Source: Antarctobacter heliothermus
GTDB lineage: Bacteria > Pseudomonadota > Alphaproteobacteria > Rhodobacterales > Rhodobacteraceae
DNA: 64,000 nt
NCBI RefSeq assembly: GCF_900188425.1
Contig: NZ_FZON01000012.1
Span: forward strand, 1 to 64,000
Direction: 5' to 3'
Part shown: positions 43,103-52,992 of the stretch, one piece after another
How the letters are laid out: each line of letters opens with the position of its first letter
How positions within the stretch are numbered: the stretch's first letter is position 1
Made by a program: the position numbers and the translations under genes
Notes under the pieces: generated by a model
What the model saw: the letters and a program-made list of their open reading frames with translations, nothing else
Databases searched by the model: none
What the model was told of the DNA's origin: nothing

Positions 43103-43942
43103 ATGTACTTCAAATCCATCCTGACCGTGGTATCGGACACTGATTTGCTACCTTCCACGATTTCGCACGCGGCGAGTCTGGCCGAAGCCTACGACGCACA
43201 TTTGACTGCCCTTTGTTTCGGCGTCGACCGAACCCAGACCGGCTACTACTATGCCGGTGCCAACGCGATGGTTCTACAGGAAACGCTGACTCGTGCCACC
43301 AAGGAGTCCGAGGCGTTGGCCGCCGACGTCCGCGAGGCACTGGGACGGACCAATGCCGTGTGGGGCGTGGACCACGGGGTTGCGCAACTGGCCGACATCG
43401 GTCGCCACGTTGCATCGCGCGCCCGGTTCTCTGACCTCGTTGTATTGCCGCAACCCTATGGCGACGGCAAAGGGGTGGAACTGGAGCCCGTGCTTGAGGG
43501 CGCGCTGTTTGACGGTCAGGTGCCGGTGATGGTTGTGCCTGACAACGTGGAACCCAAAGCTCGGCCCAAACGCGTGGTCGTTGGCTGGAACGAGGGCAAC
43601 GAGGCGCTGCGCGCCCTGCGCTGCGCCATGCCGCTGCTGACCGCAGCCGAAAATGTCCATGTTGTTGTGATCGATCCACCGAAGCACGGGCCGAACAGAT
43701 CCGATCCAGGGGGCATGGTGTCCGAATTCCTCGCACGTCACGGGGTCAAGACCGAGGTGGACGTTCTGGCCAAGACGCTGCCACGGGTCTCGGATGTTTT
43801 GTTGCGGCATGTGTCGGACCTGGACGCAGACATGGTTGTCATGGGGGCCTACGGGCATTCGCGGTTCCGCGAAGCCATCCTTGGCGGCGCAACGCGCAAC
43901 ATGCTGGAACAGGCGGGCGTACCGGTCTTCATGGCGCACTGA
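43103..43942 (+). CDS. Universal stress protein with two Usp domains
   Basis: This 279-residue cytosolic protein has an N-terminal Usp unit beginning MYFKSILTVVSD and a second with KRVVVGWNEGNEALRALRCA near 160-180. The ATP-binding end motif appears as GAYGHSRFREAILGGATRNM near 252. The ATG at 43103 has GGAG six bases upstream and begins at the conserved Usp strand; GTG 43076 and ATG 43082 are alternatives. Divergent transcription from ccoN and shared FNR boxes suggest oxygen-limited induction. Confidence 0.85.
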   Translation: MYFKSILTVVSDTDLLPSTISHAASLAEAYDAHLTALCFGVDRTQTGYYYAGANAMVLQETLTRATKESEALAADVREALGRTNAVWGVDHGVAQLADIGRHVASRARFSDLVVLPQPYGDGKGVELEPVLEGALFDGQVPVMVVPDNVEPKARPKRVVVGWNEGNEALRALRCAMPLLTAAENVHVVVIDPPKHGPNRSDPGGMVSEFLARHGVKTEVDVLAKTLPRVSDVLLRHVSDLDADMVVMGAYGHSRFREAILGGATRNMLEQAGVPVFMAH

Positions 43943-43962
43943 AATTCGGCACACTCAATCAT

Positions 43963-43995
43963 AAGACGGCGCTCTTTCAGGGCGCCGTCTTGTGT
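43963..43995 (+). terminator. Terminator after the Usp gene
   Basis: A perfect 10-bp stem, AAGACGGCGC (43963-43972) with GCGCCGTCTT (43982-43991), lies between the convergent Usp and PhzF-type genes. It could serve both strands, though T runs are short. Confidence 0.7.
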
Positions 43996-44018
43996 CGTCG
44001 ATGTGAAATGGTCTTGGT

Positions 44019-44954
44019 TCAGTCGGTCGGCGGTGAGATGTGGCCCTCACTGATCGGCACCGCAGATCCGCTGACATAAACCGCCTGAAGCGTACCGCCC
44101 GTGGTCACGATGCGCAGGTCGATCCGACTGGGTCGGCCCATATCGGCCCCTTGAAGCAGGCTCAGGCAGGTTTCCCCCTCGGCCAGGGTTCCGGCGTTCA
44201 ACAGCTGTGCCGCAAGAATGGCAGAGGCCGATCCCGTTGCCGGGTCTTCGGGAATGCCATCGCCGGGGGCGAACATGCGGGCGGACAGATCGACACCGTC
44301 CCCCTTGGTGTAGATATAAAGCGCGTTCACCCCGGTGGCTTTGGTCAGCGCCTCCCATGCGGCCCCGTTTGGACGTGCAGCGGTCAACGCATCGTGATCG
44401 CACACCGGCGCATAGGCAAACGCCGGTCCGCCCTGCCAAAGGCCGGGCCGGTGCGTGTCAAAACCGATTTGCGCCGTTGACAGGCCAAGAGCGGCGGCAA
44501 AGGCCGCATCATCCGGCAATTGGCCCGTTTCGACCGCATGCGGCAGGACCGGCGCGCGAAACTCTGCCGCAACCCTGCCGTCCTTGCGCCAGACCCGCAC
44601 GGGAACCAGCCCAGCGACCTCTTCCAGCGTGATCACGGTGTCAAAGTCGCCCAAGGGCGCGGATTTCAGCGCCAGATGAATGGCGCAGCCGATGGTCGGA
44701 TGACCGGCAAAGGGGATCTCTGCGGTCGGAAAAAAGATCCGCACGCTGGCGGAATGTGCCGGGTCCACAGGACGCCGAACAAAGATCGTCTCTGACAGGT
44801 TGAATTCCCGCGCGATGATCTGCATCGCGGCGTCGCTCAACCTGTCCGCGTCTTCGACAATGGCCAGCGGATTGCCCGCGAACGCCGTGTCCGTAAACAC
44901 ATCGCAGGTGACAAAAGGCAGCCTGTCAGACAAGCATTCCACCGTCCGCGTCAT
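44019..44954 (-). CDS. PhzF-family isomerase/epimerase
   Basis: This 311-residue protein is a PhzF-type isomerase with a two-lobed diaminopimelate-epimerase-like fold. The start block VTCDVFTDTAFAGNPLAIV, the catalytic glutamate in REFNLSETIFV near 52, the AGHPTIGCA motif and the GDGIPEDPATGSA segment are characteristic. The natural substrate is unknown, and no phenazine genes are nearby. The ATG at 44954 lies inside fnrL (29-base overlap), and a later start would cut into the conserved first strand. Confidence 0.85.
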   Translation of the reverse strand: MTRTVECLSDRLPFVTCDVFTDTAFAGNPLAIVEDADRLSDAAMQIIAREFNLSETIFVRRPVDPAHSASVRIFFPTAEIPFAGHPTIGCAIHLALKSAPLGDFDTVITLEEVAGLVPVRVWRKDGRVAAEFRAPVLPHAVETGQLPDDAAFAAALGLSTAQIGFDTHRPGLWQGGPAFAYAPVCDHDALTAARPNGAAWEALTKATGVNALYIYTKGDGVDLSARMFAPGDGIPEDPATGSASAILAAQLLNAGTLAEGETCLSLLQGADMGRPSRIDLRIVTTGGTLQAVYVSGSAVPISEGHISPPTD

Positions 44955-45675
44955 CTCCCGCTTCTTCCATGAGGCGGGCCATGTCCGGCACCGTGACGTG
45001 CCGTTTGCCTTCCAGTTCGATCACCCCGTCCTTGCGCAGGGCTGAAATCTGACGGCTGACCGTTTCCAGTGTCAGACCCAAGTAATCGGCCATGGCCTCT
45101 CGCGTCAGCGGAAGGTTGAAAACAACGCTGCCCGTGCCCGGTCCGCGCATGTTCAGCGTGGCATCGCGGCGCGCGATGATCGACAACAGCGAGGCAATCT
45201 TTTCGCGCGCGGTCTTGCGGCCCAGCACCAGCATCCATTCGCGTGCGGCATCCAGTTCGTCCAGCGTCATCTCCAGCAGGCGCTGGGCAATATGCGGCGT
45301 GCGGTGCATCAGATCCTCGAATGGTGACCGCCGGAAACAGCACATGACGACATCAGTGGTCGCGACGACGTCGTAGGCCGCGATGTTGCGCCCCGGACGC
45401 CCGACAAAATCGCTTGGCAGCAACAGGCCCACCATCTGGGTGCGCCCGTCTTCCATCGCCTGGCTGAGCGTTGCGATACCCGAAACGACAGAGCCGACAA
45501 AATCCATCCGGTCACCTGCCCAGATAATCGATTGGCCTGCCTCGAATTTGCGGTAGTACTTTATCTGTTCAAGGCTTTCGAGTTCGTCGCTTTCACATCG
45601 CGCGCAGACCGCTCTGTGGCGGATCGGGCAGTCGGCGCAATCGGGCGCTATGGAAAAACTACGTTCATTCAGCAT
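44926..45675 (-). CDS. fnrL: Oxygen-sensing Crp/Fnr regulator FnrL
   Basis: This 249-residue regulator senses oxygen through a 4Fe-4S cluster. The N-terminal cysteines are C13, C16, C24 and C27 (CADCPIRHRAVCARC), and a further pair occurs near 121 (VVMCCFRRSP). The cyclic-nucleotide-like domain follows (about 45-160). The DNA-recognition helix is in DYLGLTLETVSRQISALRKDG, split here as LTLETVSRQISALR, which is the E-x-x-S-R type that binds TTGAT half sites. Divergent hemN is separated by one FNR box, 15 bases from this gene's start, consistent with autoregulation. Confidence 0.94.
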   Translation of the reverse strand: MLNERSFSIAPDCADCPIRHRAVCARCESDELESLEQIKYYRKFEAGQSIIWAGDRMDFVGSVVSGIATLSQAMEDGRTQMVGLLLPSDFVGRPGRNIAAYDVVATTDVVMCCFRRSPFEDLMHRTPHIAQRLLEMTLDELDAAREWMLVLGRKTAREKIASLLSIIARRDATLNMRGPGTGSVVFNLPLTREAMADYLGLTLETVSRQISALRKDGVIELEGKRHVTVPDMARLMEEAGDDADGGMLV

Positions 45676-45689
45676 CAGAGTTGCCTTTT

Positions 45690-45703
45690 TTGATCTGCGT
45701 CAA
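45690..45703. promoter_or_regulatory. FNR box between fnrL and hemN
   Basis: TTGATCTGCGTCAA is an FNR-type box of the form TTGAT-N4-GTCAA. It is 36 bases upstream of hemN and 15 bases upstream of fnrL. Its closeness to the fnrL start would fit repression of fnrL, while hemN would be activated or tuned. Confidence 0.75.
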
Positions 45704-45738
45704 GGCTTGGCGATTGAGCGCAGCCTAACCGTAAATTC

Positions 45739-47094
45739 ATGACGAAGCGAACACAACTCGCGCGGCTTGGCCTCTTCGATGCCAAAGTGCCGCGATACAC
45801 ATCATATCCTACAGCGCCCCACTTTGATGGGGATGTCGGACCCTCACAATATCAGGATTGGATCCGCTCCATTCCTGAAGATGGTAACATATCCCTGTAT
45901 TTGCATGTTCCATTTTGCCGCAGACTGTGTTGGTTCTGTGCCTGTCGGACACAGGGAACGGCCACCTTGGGTCCTGTAGAGGCGTATGTCGGCGATCTGC
46001 AACGGGAACTTGCGCTCTTGCGCAACGTTTTGCCGCAGGGCGTGCGACTGTCACGACTGCATTGGGGCGGGGGAACACCGACGCTGTTGTCGCCCGATCT
46101 GATGAAGCGGCTGTCGGCGTCGATTCGCGAAGTGGCCGACTTTGCCGAAGGGTATGAATTCTCGGTCGAGATCGACCCGAATGAAATCGACGAGGCGCGG
46201 CTGGATGCGCTTGCCGAAAGCGGGATGAACCGGGCCTCTATCGGGGTTCAGGATTTCGATCCCCAGATTCAGGCGGCCATCGGGCGTGAGCAAGGCTATG
46301 ATCTTACCCGCGATGCGGTCGAGATGATCCGGTCACGCGGGGTCCACAGCCTGAACGCCGACATTCTGTTTGGACTGCCTTATCAAACCAATGAGCGGAT
46401 CACCGAAACGGTGCAAAAACTGCTGAGTTTCGCCCCGGACCGGGTGGCGCTGTATGGCTATGCGCACGTGCCATGGATGGCGAAACGCCAGCAGTTGTTG
46501 CCCTCCGAGGCTCTGCCCACGCCGCAAGAGCGGCTTGAGCTGTTCGAAACCGCGCGGCGGCTGTTCGTCTGGGATGGTTACGATGAAATCGGGATCGACC
46601 ACTTTGCAACCAAGGAAGACGGGCTGTCGGTGGCAAATCGCGAAGGTCGGTTGCGGCGGAACTTTCAGGGCTATACCGACGACACGTCGGGCTATCTGAT
46701 CGGGGTAGGGGCCTCGTCGATCTCAAAGTTCCCGCAAGGGTTTGCGCAGAACGCGTCCGCCACGTCCAAACATGTGGCAGCAATTCGCGACGGGCAGTTT
46801 TCGACCGCCCGAGGGCATAAGTTGAAGGGCGAGGATCAGTTGCGCGCGCGGTTGATCGAGGCGCTGATGTGCGATTTCCGGGTCAATGCGGCTGAGATCC
46901 TGCGCGATTTCCCCATTTCGCGTGAGGCGCTGTTCGGGATGTTCCGTGACGCGAACGCATCGTTCGAGAACATCATGGAGATCACCGAGGACGGGCTCTT
47001 CATCCCCGAAGCGGCGCGCCCACTGACCCGCATGGTGGCGCGGGCCTTTGATGGCTATGAGCTTAGCCGGGCCGGGCATTCCAGCGCGATTTGA
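45739..47094 (+). CDS. hemN: Oxygen-independent coproporphyrinogen III oxidase
   Basis: This 451-residue radical SAM enzyme decarboxylates coproporphyrinogen III to protoporphyrinogen IX without oxygen, supplying heme for microaerobic respiration. The 4Fe-4S motif CRRLCWFC (C60, C64, C67) follows LYLHVPF. The GGGTPT motif is in LHWGGGTPTLLS near 112, and the HemN C-terminal part has GIDHFATKEDGLSVA. The typical HemN opening, VPRYTSYPTAPHF, is present, which separates it from HemW. The upstream FNR box supports its role. Confidence 0.96.
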   Translation: MTKRTQLARLGLFDAKVPRYTSYPTAPHFDGDVGPSQYQDWIRSIPEDGNISLYLHVPFCRRLCWFCACRTQGTATLGPVEAYVGDLQRELALLRNVLPQGVRLSRLHWGGGTPTLLSPDLMKRLSASIREVADFAEGYEFSVEIDPNEIDEARLDALAESGMNRASIGVQDFDPQIQAAIGREQGYDLTRDAVEMIRSRGVHSLNADILFGLPYQTNERITETVQKLLSFAPDRVALYGYAHVPWMAKRQQLLPSEALPTPQERLELFETARRLFVWDGYDEIGIDHFATKEDGLSVANREGRLRRNFQGYTDDTSGYLIGVGASSISKFPQGFAQNASATSKHVAAIRDGQFSTARGHKLKGEDQLRARLIEALMCDFRVNAAEILRDFPISREALFGMFRDANASFENIMEITEDGLFIPEAARPLTRMVARAFDGYELSRAGHSSAI

Positions 47095-47121
47095 ACAGGG
47101 GGCGGGGGGGCAATCCCCGCC

Positions 47122-48711
47122 CTATGCGATGTTGAGCGCGGCTGCCAAAAGAGTGCGGGTGTATTCGGTTTGAGGCGCGTCAAAGATGTCCTGCGCAGCG
47201 CCATACTCCACCACATCACCCTGTTTCATCACGATGACCTTGTGACTCATCGCGCGCACCACCTTGAGGTCGTGTGAAATGAACAGATAGGCGAGATTGT
47301 ACTTGCGTTGCAGGTCACGCAGCAGGTTCACGATCTGTACCTGTACCGTCATGTCCAATGCCGACGTCGGTTCATCCAGCACCAGAAGCCGCGGCCGCAG
47401 CACCATGGCGCGCGCAATGGCGATGCGCTGGCGCTGACCGCCGGAAAACTCATGCGGATAGCGGTGCATGGTCATCGGGTCCAGACCGACCTCGACCATG
47501 ACCTCGGCCACCAGTTCGCGGTGCGAGCGACCATCAGGCGCGCCATGCACTTGCAGCCCTTCCGCGATGATCTGTTCGCAGGTCATACGCGGGCTGAGTG
47601 AGCCGAACGGGTCTTGAAAGACGATCTGCATTTCCGAACGCAGCTTGCGCAGCCGCTTGGTGGACCAGGCGTTCACGTCCTGCCCCCGGTAGGTGATCTG
47701 GCCCTCAGAGCTGATCAACCGCATGATCGCCAGCGCAAGGGTTGTCTTGCCTGACCCGCTTTCGCCCACGATCCCCACGGTCTCACCGGCGCGCACCGCG
47801 ATCGAGGCATCGTTGACCGCCTTAACGTAGCCCACCGTGCGTTTCATCAGCCCGCGCTGGATAGGGAACCAGATCTTGAGGTTGTCGGTGCTGGCGATCA
47901 GTTCCGCGCCCTCATCCACCGGGTCCGGCGTGCCGGTGCTTTCCGCCGACAACAGCATCTGGGTGTAGGGGTGCTGCGGGTTGGCAAAGATTTCCGACGT
48001 CTTGCCCTGTTCGACGATCTCTCCGTCCTTCATCACGCAGACTCGGTCGGCGATTTTGCGCACGATGCCCAGATCATGGGTGATGAACAGCAGGCTCATA
48101 TCCTCGTCGTCCTTGAGGCCGGCCAGCAGGTCAAGGATCTGCGCCTGAATGGTCACGTCCAGCGCCGTGGTCGGTTCATCCGCGATCAGCAGTTCCGGTC
48201 CGTTGGCCAGCGCCATGGCGATCATGACACGCTGCCGTTGCCCGCCCGACAATTGGTGCGGATAGGCACCCAGCCGTGTTTCCGCGTCGCGGATGCCGAC
48301 CTTGGTCAGCAGTTCGATGATGCGGGTGCGGGCGGTATCGCCGCTGAGTCCCTGATGCAGTTCAAGGCTCTCGCGGATCTGCTTTTCCAGCGTGTGAAGC
48401 GGGTTGAGAGAGGTCATCGGCTCTTGAAAGATAAAGCTGATGTCGTTGCCGCGGACGTCGCGCAGACGCTTGTCCGACGCGCCGATCATCTCGACCCCGT
48501 TGTACAGCACCGATCCCTGGACTCGCGCGGAATCGCCCAGTAGGGACACGGTCGACAGCGCTGTGACGGACTTGCCTGACCCGGATTCCCCCACCAGCGC
48601 GACGGTTTCGCCCTTTTCGATCTCGAAACTGACGCCCTTGACGGCAGGGACGGTGACACCGTCCTGACGAAAGCCAACCTGTAGGTCGCGGACCTGAAGC
48701 AATGCGCTCAT
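47122..48711 (-). CDS. yejF: Peptide ABC transporter, fused twin ATP-binding protein
   Basis: This 529-residue protein carries two ABC ATPase domains and powers a YejABEF/Dpp-type importer. Domain 1 (about 1-250) has Walker [13 protein letters not shown] near 41, signature [15 protein letters not shown] and Walker [15 protein letters not shown]. Domain 2 (about 275-529) has [29 protein letters not shown] and [14 protein letters not shown]. It overlaps yejE by 4 bases. The double-domain form is typical for YejF. Confidence 0.93.
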   Translation of the reverse strand: MSALLQVRDLQVGFRQDGVTVPAVKGVSFEIEKGETVALVGESGSGKSVTALSTVSLLGDSARVQGSVLYNGVEMIGASDKRLRDVRGNDISFIFQEPMTSLNPLHTLEKQIRESLELHQGLSGDTARTRIIELLTKVGIRDAETRLGAYPHQLSGGQRQRVMIAMALANGPELLIADEPTTALDVTIQAQILDLLAGLKDDEDMSLLFITHDLGIVRKIADRVCVMKDGEIVEQGKTSEIFANPQHPYTQMLLSAESTGTPDPVDEGAELIASTDNLKIWFPIQRGLMKRTVGYVKAVNDASIAVRAGETVGIVGESGSGKTTLALAIMRLISSEGQITYRGQDVNAWSTKRLRKLRSEMQIVFQDPFGSLSPRMTCEQIIAEGLQVHGAPDGRSHRELVAEVMVEVGLDPMTMHRYPHEFSGGQRQRIAIARAMVLRPRLLVLDEPTSALDMTVQVQIVNLLRDLQRKYNLAYLFISHDLKVVRAMSHKVIVMKQGDVVEYGAAQDIFDAPQTEYTRTLLAAALNIA

Positions 48712-49895
48712 GAGAAGGTTTTCCTGGGGTCAAAGGCGTCGCGCACCCCTTCAAAGATGAAGACCAGCAGCGACAGCATGATCGCGAAAACCGCGAAAGA
48801 GGTGAAGGCCAGCCAGGGCGCTTGCAGGTTCTGTTTCGCCTGTAGCGTCATTTCCCCCAAGGAGGGCGATGAAGACGGCAGACCGAAACCGAGGAAGTCG
48901 AGCCCCGCCAGCGTGCTGATGGTGCCGGTCACGATGAAGGGCAGGAAGGTCACGGTCGCTACCATGGCATTGGGCAACATGTGGCGGAACATGATTGTCA
49001 GGTTCGACACTCCCAGCGCCTTGGCCGCGCGGACGTATTCAAGGTTACGCGCACGCAGAAATTCTGCCCGCACCACGCCCACCAGCGCGGTCCAGCCAAA
49101 CAGGATTGTCAGTAAGACCAGCAGCCAGAAACTTCGCCCCAGGATCGCGAACAGGATGATGATGATGTACAGCGAGGGCGTCGCGCCCCAGACCTCGATC
49201 ACGCGCTGAAAGATCAGGTCCAGCCAGCCGCCGAAATAGCCTTGTAGCGCGCCTGCGGTGATGCCGATGAGAGAGGCGCAGACCGTCACGATCAAGGTGA
49301 AGATGATCGACAGGCGAAAGCCATAGATCACCCGCGCCACCACATCGCGTTTTGTGTCATCCGTGCCCAGCCAGTTCTGGTCGTTGGGGGGCAGGGGGGC
49401 GGCACCGGGACGGTCCACCGGGGTGTCATAGCTGTAGGGGATCGGCGGCCAGAGCAGCCAACCCTTTTGGAAGCCGTCGTCGGTCAGCGTGCCGGCCCTG
49501 GCGTCCTCGATCATGGCATCGGGGTCGTCGAAACAGCGTTCCAACCCGCCGGTTGTAATCAGGCAGCGTACCTCAGGGTCGCGATACGCGGCCTCAGTCC
49601 GGAAATCGCCGCCGAAGTCTGTTTCGGGATAAAAGTTGAAGATCGGCGCGTAATAGTCGCCTCGATAGTTGACCAGGATGGGTTTGTCGTTGGCGAGGAA
49701 CTCGGCAAACAGCGACAGACCGAAGAGAAACATGAAGATCCACAACGACCACAGCGCCCGGCGGTTGCGTTTGAAGTTGTTCCAGCGCCGTTTGTTGAGT
49801 GGCGAGAGGGTAAAGAAACCCTTCTTTGGCTCTGGCGGCACGGCAAAGCCGGGGGTCGGCTTGGGCGTCGTCTCAGGTTGAGGATTGGTAACCAT
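48708..49895 (-). CDS. yejE: Peptide ABC transporter permease, YejE-like
   Basis: This 395-residue permease has an N-terminal cytosolic stretch, one membrane helix (LWSLWIFMFLFGLSLFAEF, about 48-66), a long periplasmic loop and a C-terminal BPD_transp_1 domain with the EAA loop RARNLEYVRAAKALGVSNLT near 284-303. YGDYYAPIF-type text, here YRGDYYAPIFNFYPETDFGG read in part, is typical of YejE. The ATG at 49895 follows GGAGGG; the TTG immediately upstream is not needed. Confidence 0.92.
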   Translation of the reverse strand: MVTNPQPETTPKPTPGFAVPPEPKKGFFTLSPLNKRRWNNFKRNRRALWSLWIFMFLFGLSLFAEFLANDKPILVNYRGDYYAPIFNFYPETDFGGDFRTEAAYRDPEVRCLITTGGLERCFDDPDAMIEDARAGTLTDDGFQKGWLLWPPIPYSYDTPVDRPGAAPLPPNDQNWLGTDDTKRDVVARVIYGFRLSIIFTLIVTVCASLIGITAGALQGYFGGWLDLIFQRVIEVWGATPSLYIIIILFAILGRSFWLLVLLTILFGWTALVGVVRAEFLRARNLEYVRAAKALGVSNLTIMFRHMLPNAMVATVTFLPFIVTGTISTLAGLDFLGFGLPSSSPSLGEMTLQAKQNLQAPWLAFTSFAVFAIMLSLLVFIFEGVRDAFDPRKTFS

Positions 49896-49898
49896 CAA

Positions 49899-50987
49899 TC
49901 AACCCTCCCGCTTTTCAAAGTCGATGCGTGGATCAACGACGACATACATGAGGTCCGAGAGCAGACCGACGACAAGGCCTATCATCGACGTGATGAACAG
50001 GGTGCCAAAGATCACCGGATAGTCGCGCGCCACCGCCGCCTCAAACCCCAGACGCCCCAGCCCGTCGAGGCTGAAAATCGTCTCGATGATGATCGAGCCG
50101 CCGAAGAACACGCCGATAAAGACGCCCGGCAGACCGGCAATCACGATCAGCATCGCGTTGCGGAAGACGTGGCCATACAGCACGCCCTTTTCCGACAGGC
50201 CCTTGGCGCGGGCGGTCATGACGTACTGTTTCTTGATCTCGTCGAGAAAGCTGTTCTTGGTCAGCAGGGTCAGCGTGGCAAAGGCCGAAATGGTCGAGGC
50301 AAAGATCGGCAAGGCAATGTGCCAGAAATAATCGACCACCTTCATGAAGATGTTCATCTCTGCCCAGTTGTCAGAGGTCAGCCCCCGGATCGGAAAGATC
50401 TGCCAATAAGAGCCACCGGCAAAGAGCACCAGCAGCAGAATGGCAAAAAGAAAGCCGGGGATGGCGTAGGCCACGATGATTACGCCGCTGGTCCATGTGT
50501 CAAAGCTGGTGCCATCCTTGACCGCCTTGCGGATGCCCAGCGGGATCGACACCAGATAGGCGATCAGTGTCGACCACAGGCCCAGCGAGATCGACACCGG
50601 CATCTTTTCAAGCACCAGATCAATCACGCCGATGGAGCGGAAATAACTCTCTCCGAAATCCAGCCGCATGTAGTTCCACATCATGTTCAGGAACCGTTCC
50701 AGCGGCGGTTTGTCGAATCCGAACTGGCGTTCGAGATCGGCGATGAACTCGGGCGGCAGGCCGCGCGCACCGGCATAGGTATCGTTGCCCCCGCCCATCG
50801 CGCCGGCCTCTGGCGTCTCTGACGCGCCGGCGAAACCGCCGAACACATCGCCCTGACCCTCTATCTGGGCGATGATCTGTTCAATCGGGCCGCCGGGGAC
50901 AAACTGCACCAGCACAAAGTTGATGATCATGATCCCCAACAAGGTGGGGATGATGAGCAGGAGTCGGCGGAGAATATAGGCTCCCAT
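49899..50987 (-). CDS. yejB: Peptide ABC transporter permease, YejB-like
   Basis: This 362-residue inner-membrane permease opens with YILRRLLLIIPTLLGIMIINF, split here as YILRRLLLIIPTLLGI, the standard start of DppB-type permeases. About six helices follow, including ALPIFASTISAFATLTLL. The EAA loop is YVMTARAKGLSEKGVLYGHV. The periplasmic insertion (about 40-85) rich in Gly is usual for YejB. It sits 3 bases upstream of yejE and one base after yejA. Confidence 0.93.
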   Translation of the reverse strand: MGAYILRRLLLIIPTLLGIMIINFVLVQFVPGGPIEQIIAQIEGQGDVFGGFAGASETPEAGAMGGGNDTYAGARGLPPEFIADLERQFGFDKPPLERFLNMMWNYMRLDFGESYFRSIGVIDLVLEKMPVSISLGLWSTLIAYLVSIPLGIRKAVKDGTSFDTWTSGVIIVAYAIPGFLFAILLLVLFAGGSYWQIFPIRGLTSDNWAEMNIFMKVVDYFWHIALPIFASTISAFATLTLLTKNSFLDEIKKQYVMTARAKGLSEKGVLYGHVFRNAMLIVIAGLPGVFIGVFFGGSIIIETIFSLDGLGRLGFEAAVARDYPVIFGTLFITSMIGLVVGLLSDLMYVVVDPRIDFEKREG

Positions 50988-50988
50988 G

Positions 50989-52938
50989 TCAGTCCAGGTG
51001 ACCTTCCGCCTTGAGCGCAGCTGCCTTTTCGGGATTCACCCACCAGAAGCTCAGGTAGCCCAGGTCGTAGGGCGGGATCGTCTCGGGATGTTCGTACATG
51101 TCGAAATAGGCCACCCAGCTGTCCGCGATATAGCCCGTGGGGATCACGAAAAACTCATACCGCAGGGCACGGTCCAGCGCCATCAGCGCCACGTCGGTGT
51201 CATCCTGACTTTCGGCGACAAAGCTGGCGTCGATGATCGCGTCCACCAGTGGGCTGGCCAGCCCGGCGGGATTGAACAGGCTAAAGGCAGCCTCTTCTGA
51301 CCCGTACATCTGGGTCAGACCGCCGCCGGTCGACAGAAAACTGCCGTAGCGGGTGGAATACAGCATGTCATAGTCTCGTTCGCGGCGGCGCAGCGTATAC
51401 TGCGACGGATCAACCTTTTCAAAACTGGCGTCCACGCCGATCTGGCGCAGGTTCTGCACAAATATGTCGTGCATCCCCTCGACGGAGGATTCGATGTTCG
51501 ACGGGATCAACATGTTGACCTTGAGCGTCTCACCCTTGTCGTTGCGGGCCAGTCCGTCCTGTCCCACGGTCCAGCCTGCCTCTTGCAGCAGTCCCATCGC
51601 CTCTCGCCGTGTGCGGCGCGACGGAAGACTGTCAGAGGGATCAGAGACATGCATGGTCCAGACGTCTTCGGCCAGCAGTTCTTCGGGGACAACATCACCC
51701 AAGGATTCCAGGAACGCCAGTTCCGCGCCTGCGGGCTTTGCCTTGGCCTCGACATGGGTGCCTTCGACAAAGGAACTGCGGGAGGTGTAGAGCCCGTGCA
51801 GCAACGACTCGTTTGACCATTCAAAGTTGAAAGCCAGAGCAATCGCCTCACGCACACGTTTGTCCGCGAACTGCGGCTTGGCAAGGTTAAAGACAAAGCC
51901 GGTGGGGTTCGGCGGGCTGCCGTCTGGAATTTCCTCCAGTTTTACAATGCCCTGCTTGGCCTTGGGAAAATCGTAGGCCGTGGCCCACTGCTTGGGGTCG
52001 CTTTCAATCTTGAAAGTGTAAGCGCCCGCCTTGAACGCCTCAAACGACGCAGTCTGATCCGCGAAATACTCGACCTGGATGGTGTCGTAGTTATGGCGGC
52101 CAATGTTGTAGGGCCGGTCCTTGCCCCAATAATCCGGGTTCCGTTTGTAAACGATGCGGCGGTTCACCTCAAAGCTGTCCAGCTTGTACGGCCCGGACCC
52201 CATCGCAACTTCCAGCCGTGGCTCATCCAACCTGCGGTTTTCCAGATCCGCCTCGAACCATGCCTTGGAAAAAACCGGGGTAGAACCCACGGTTTCGATC
52301 CGCGACCGTTTGGTGAGTTCAGAGTTGAAGGTGAATTTCACCGTGTAGGTGTCCAGCGCCTCGACGCTGTCGATCATGCGTCCGACGGCCTGTGCATAGG
52401 ACGGCAGGCCCTGCGTGACGAACAACTTGTGGGAATAGATCACGTCCTCTGCCGTGACCGGGGAGCCATCCCAAAACGTCGCGTCCTCACGCATGTGAAA
52501 GATCACCCAGTCGCGGCTTTCGGGGTATTCGATGCTTTCGCACAGGATGCAGTAGTACTGTCCGACCGAATCCTCTGTCGATTCAATCAATTGGTCGTAC
52601 TGCAGGGTTGTCAGGGCACCGGGGCGCCCCTTGCGCGAATAGGGGTTGAGGCTGTCAAAGGTGCCGGTTGCCCCAAGCACCAGTTTGCCGCCCTTGGGCG
52701 CGTCGGGGTTGACGAAATCAAAGTGGCTGTAATCCGTCGGGTAGTCGAGATTGCCGAAGTAGGAATAGCCATGTGCGGTGGTGACGTTGTCGTCGCCGTC
52801 CTGCGCCAGGGATGCTGCCCCCCAGAGCGCAAGTCCGATGGCAAGCGTTCCGGTCGCCATGAGACGCATGTCCACGGCGGGGCGCGTTCGCGCAGCGCTG
52901 CGGTCTTGAGGACGTTTGGCCTGGATCGTCATCGTCAT
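50989..52938 (-). CDS. yejA: Periplasmic peptide-binding protein, YejA-like
   Basis: This 649-residue solute-binding protein delivers an oligopeptide or related compound to YejBEF. An N-terminal signal with MATGTLAIGLALWGAASLAQ lies after a charged stretch, so cleavage is near residue 46. The SBP_bac_5 fold is visible from GYSYFGNLDYPTDYSHFDFV and DAPKGGKLVLGATGTFDSLN to the C-terminus. In E. coli, YejABEF imports microcin C and peptides; here the substrate is open. The operon order A-B-E-F is conserved. Confidence 0.9.
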   Translation of the reverse strand: MTMTIQAKRPQDRSAARTRPAVDMRLMATGTLAIGLALWGAASLAQDGDDNVTTAHGYSYFGNLDYPTDYSHFDFVNPDAPKGGKLVLGATGTFDSLNPYSRKGRPGALTTLQYDQLIESTEDSVGQYYCILCESIEYPESRDWVIFHMREDATFWDGSPVTAEDVIYSHKLFVTQGLPSYAQAVGRMIDSVEALDTYTVKFTFNSELTKRSRIETVGSTPVFSKAWFEADLENRRLDEPRLEVAMGSGPYKLDSFEVNRRIVYKRNPDYWGKDRPYNIGRHNYDTIQVEYFADQTASFEAFKAGAYTFKIESDPKQWATAYDFPKAKQGIVKLEEIPDGSPPNPTGFVFNLAKPQFADKRVREAIALAFNFEWSNESLLHGLYTSRSSFVEGTHVEAKAKPAGAELAFLESLGDVVPEELLAEDVWTMHVSDPSDSLPSRRTRREAMGLLQEAGWTVGQDGLARNDKGETLKVNMLIPSNIESSVEGMHDIFVQNLRQIGVDASFEKVDPSQYTLRRRERDYDMLYSTRYGSFLSTGGGLTQMYGSEEAAFSLFNPAGLASPLVDAIIDASFVAESQDDTDVALMALDRALRYEFFVIPTGYIADSWVAYFDMYEHPETIPPYDLGYLSFWWVNPEKAAALKAEGHLD

Positions 52939-52992
52939 CTCCCTGTCAACCTGTCAACCGGCGGGTCTGCCCGGCAATTTGGCGGTAATCCT

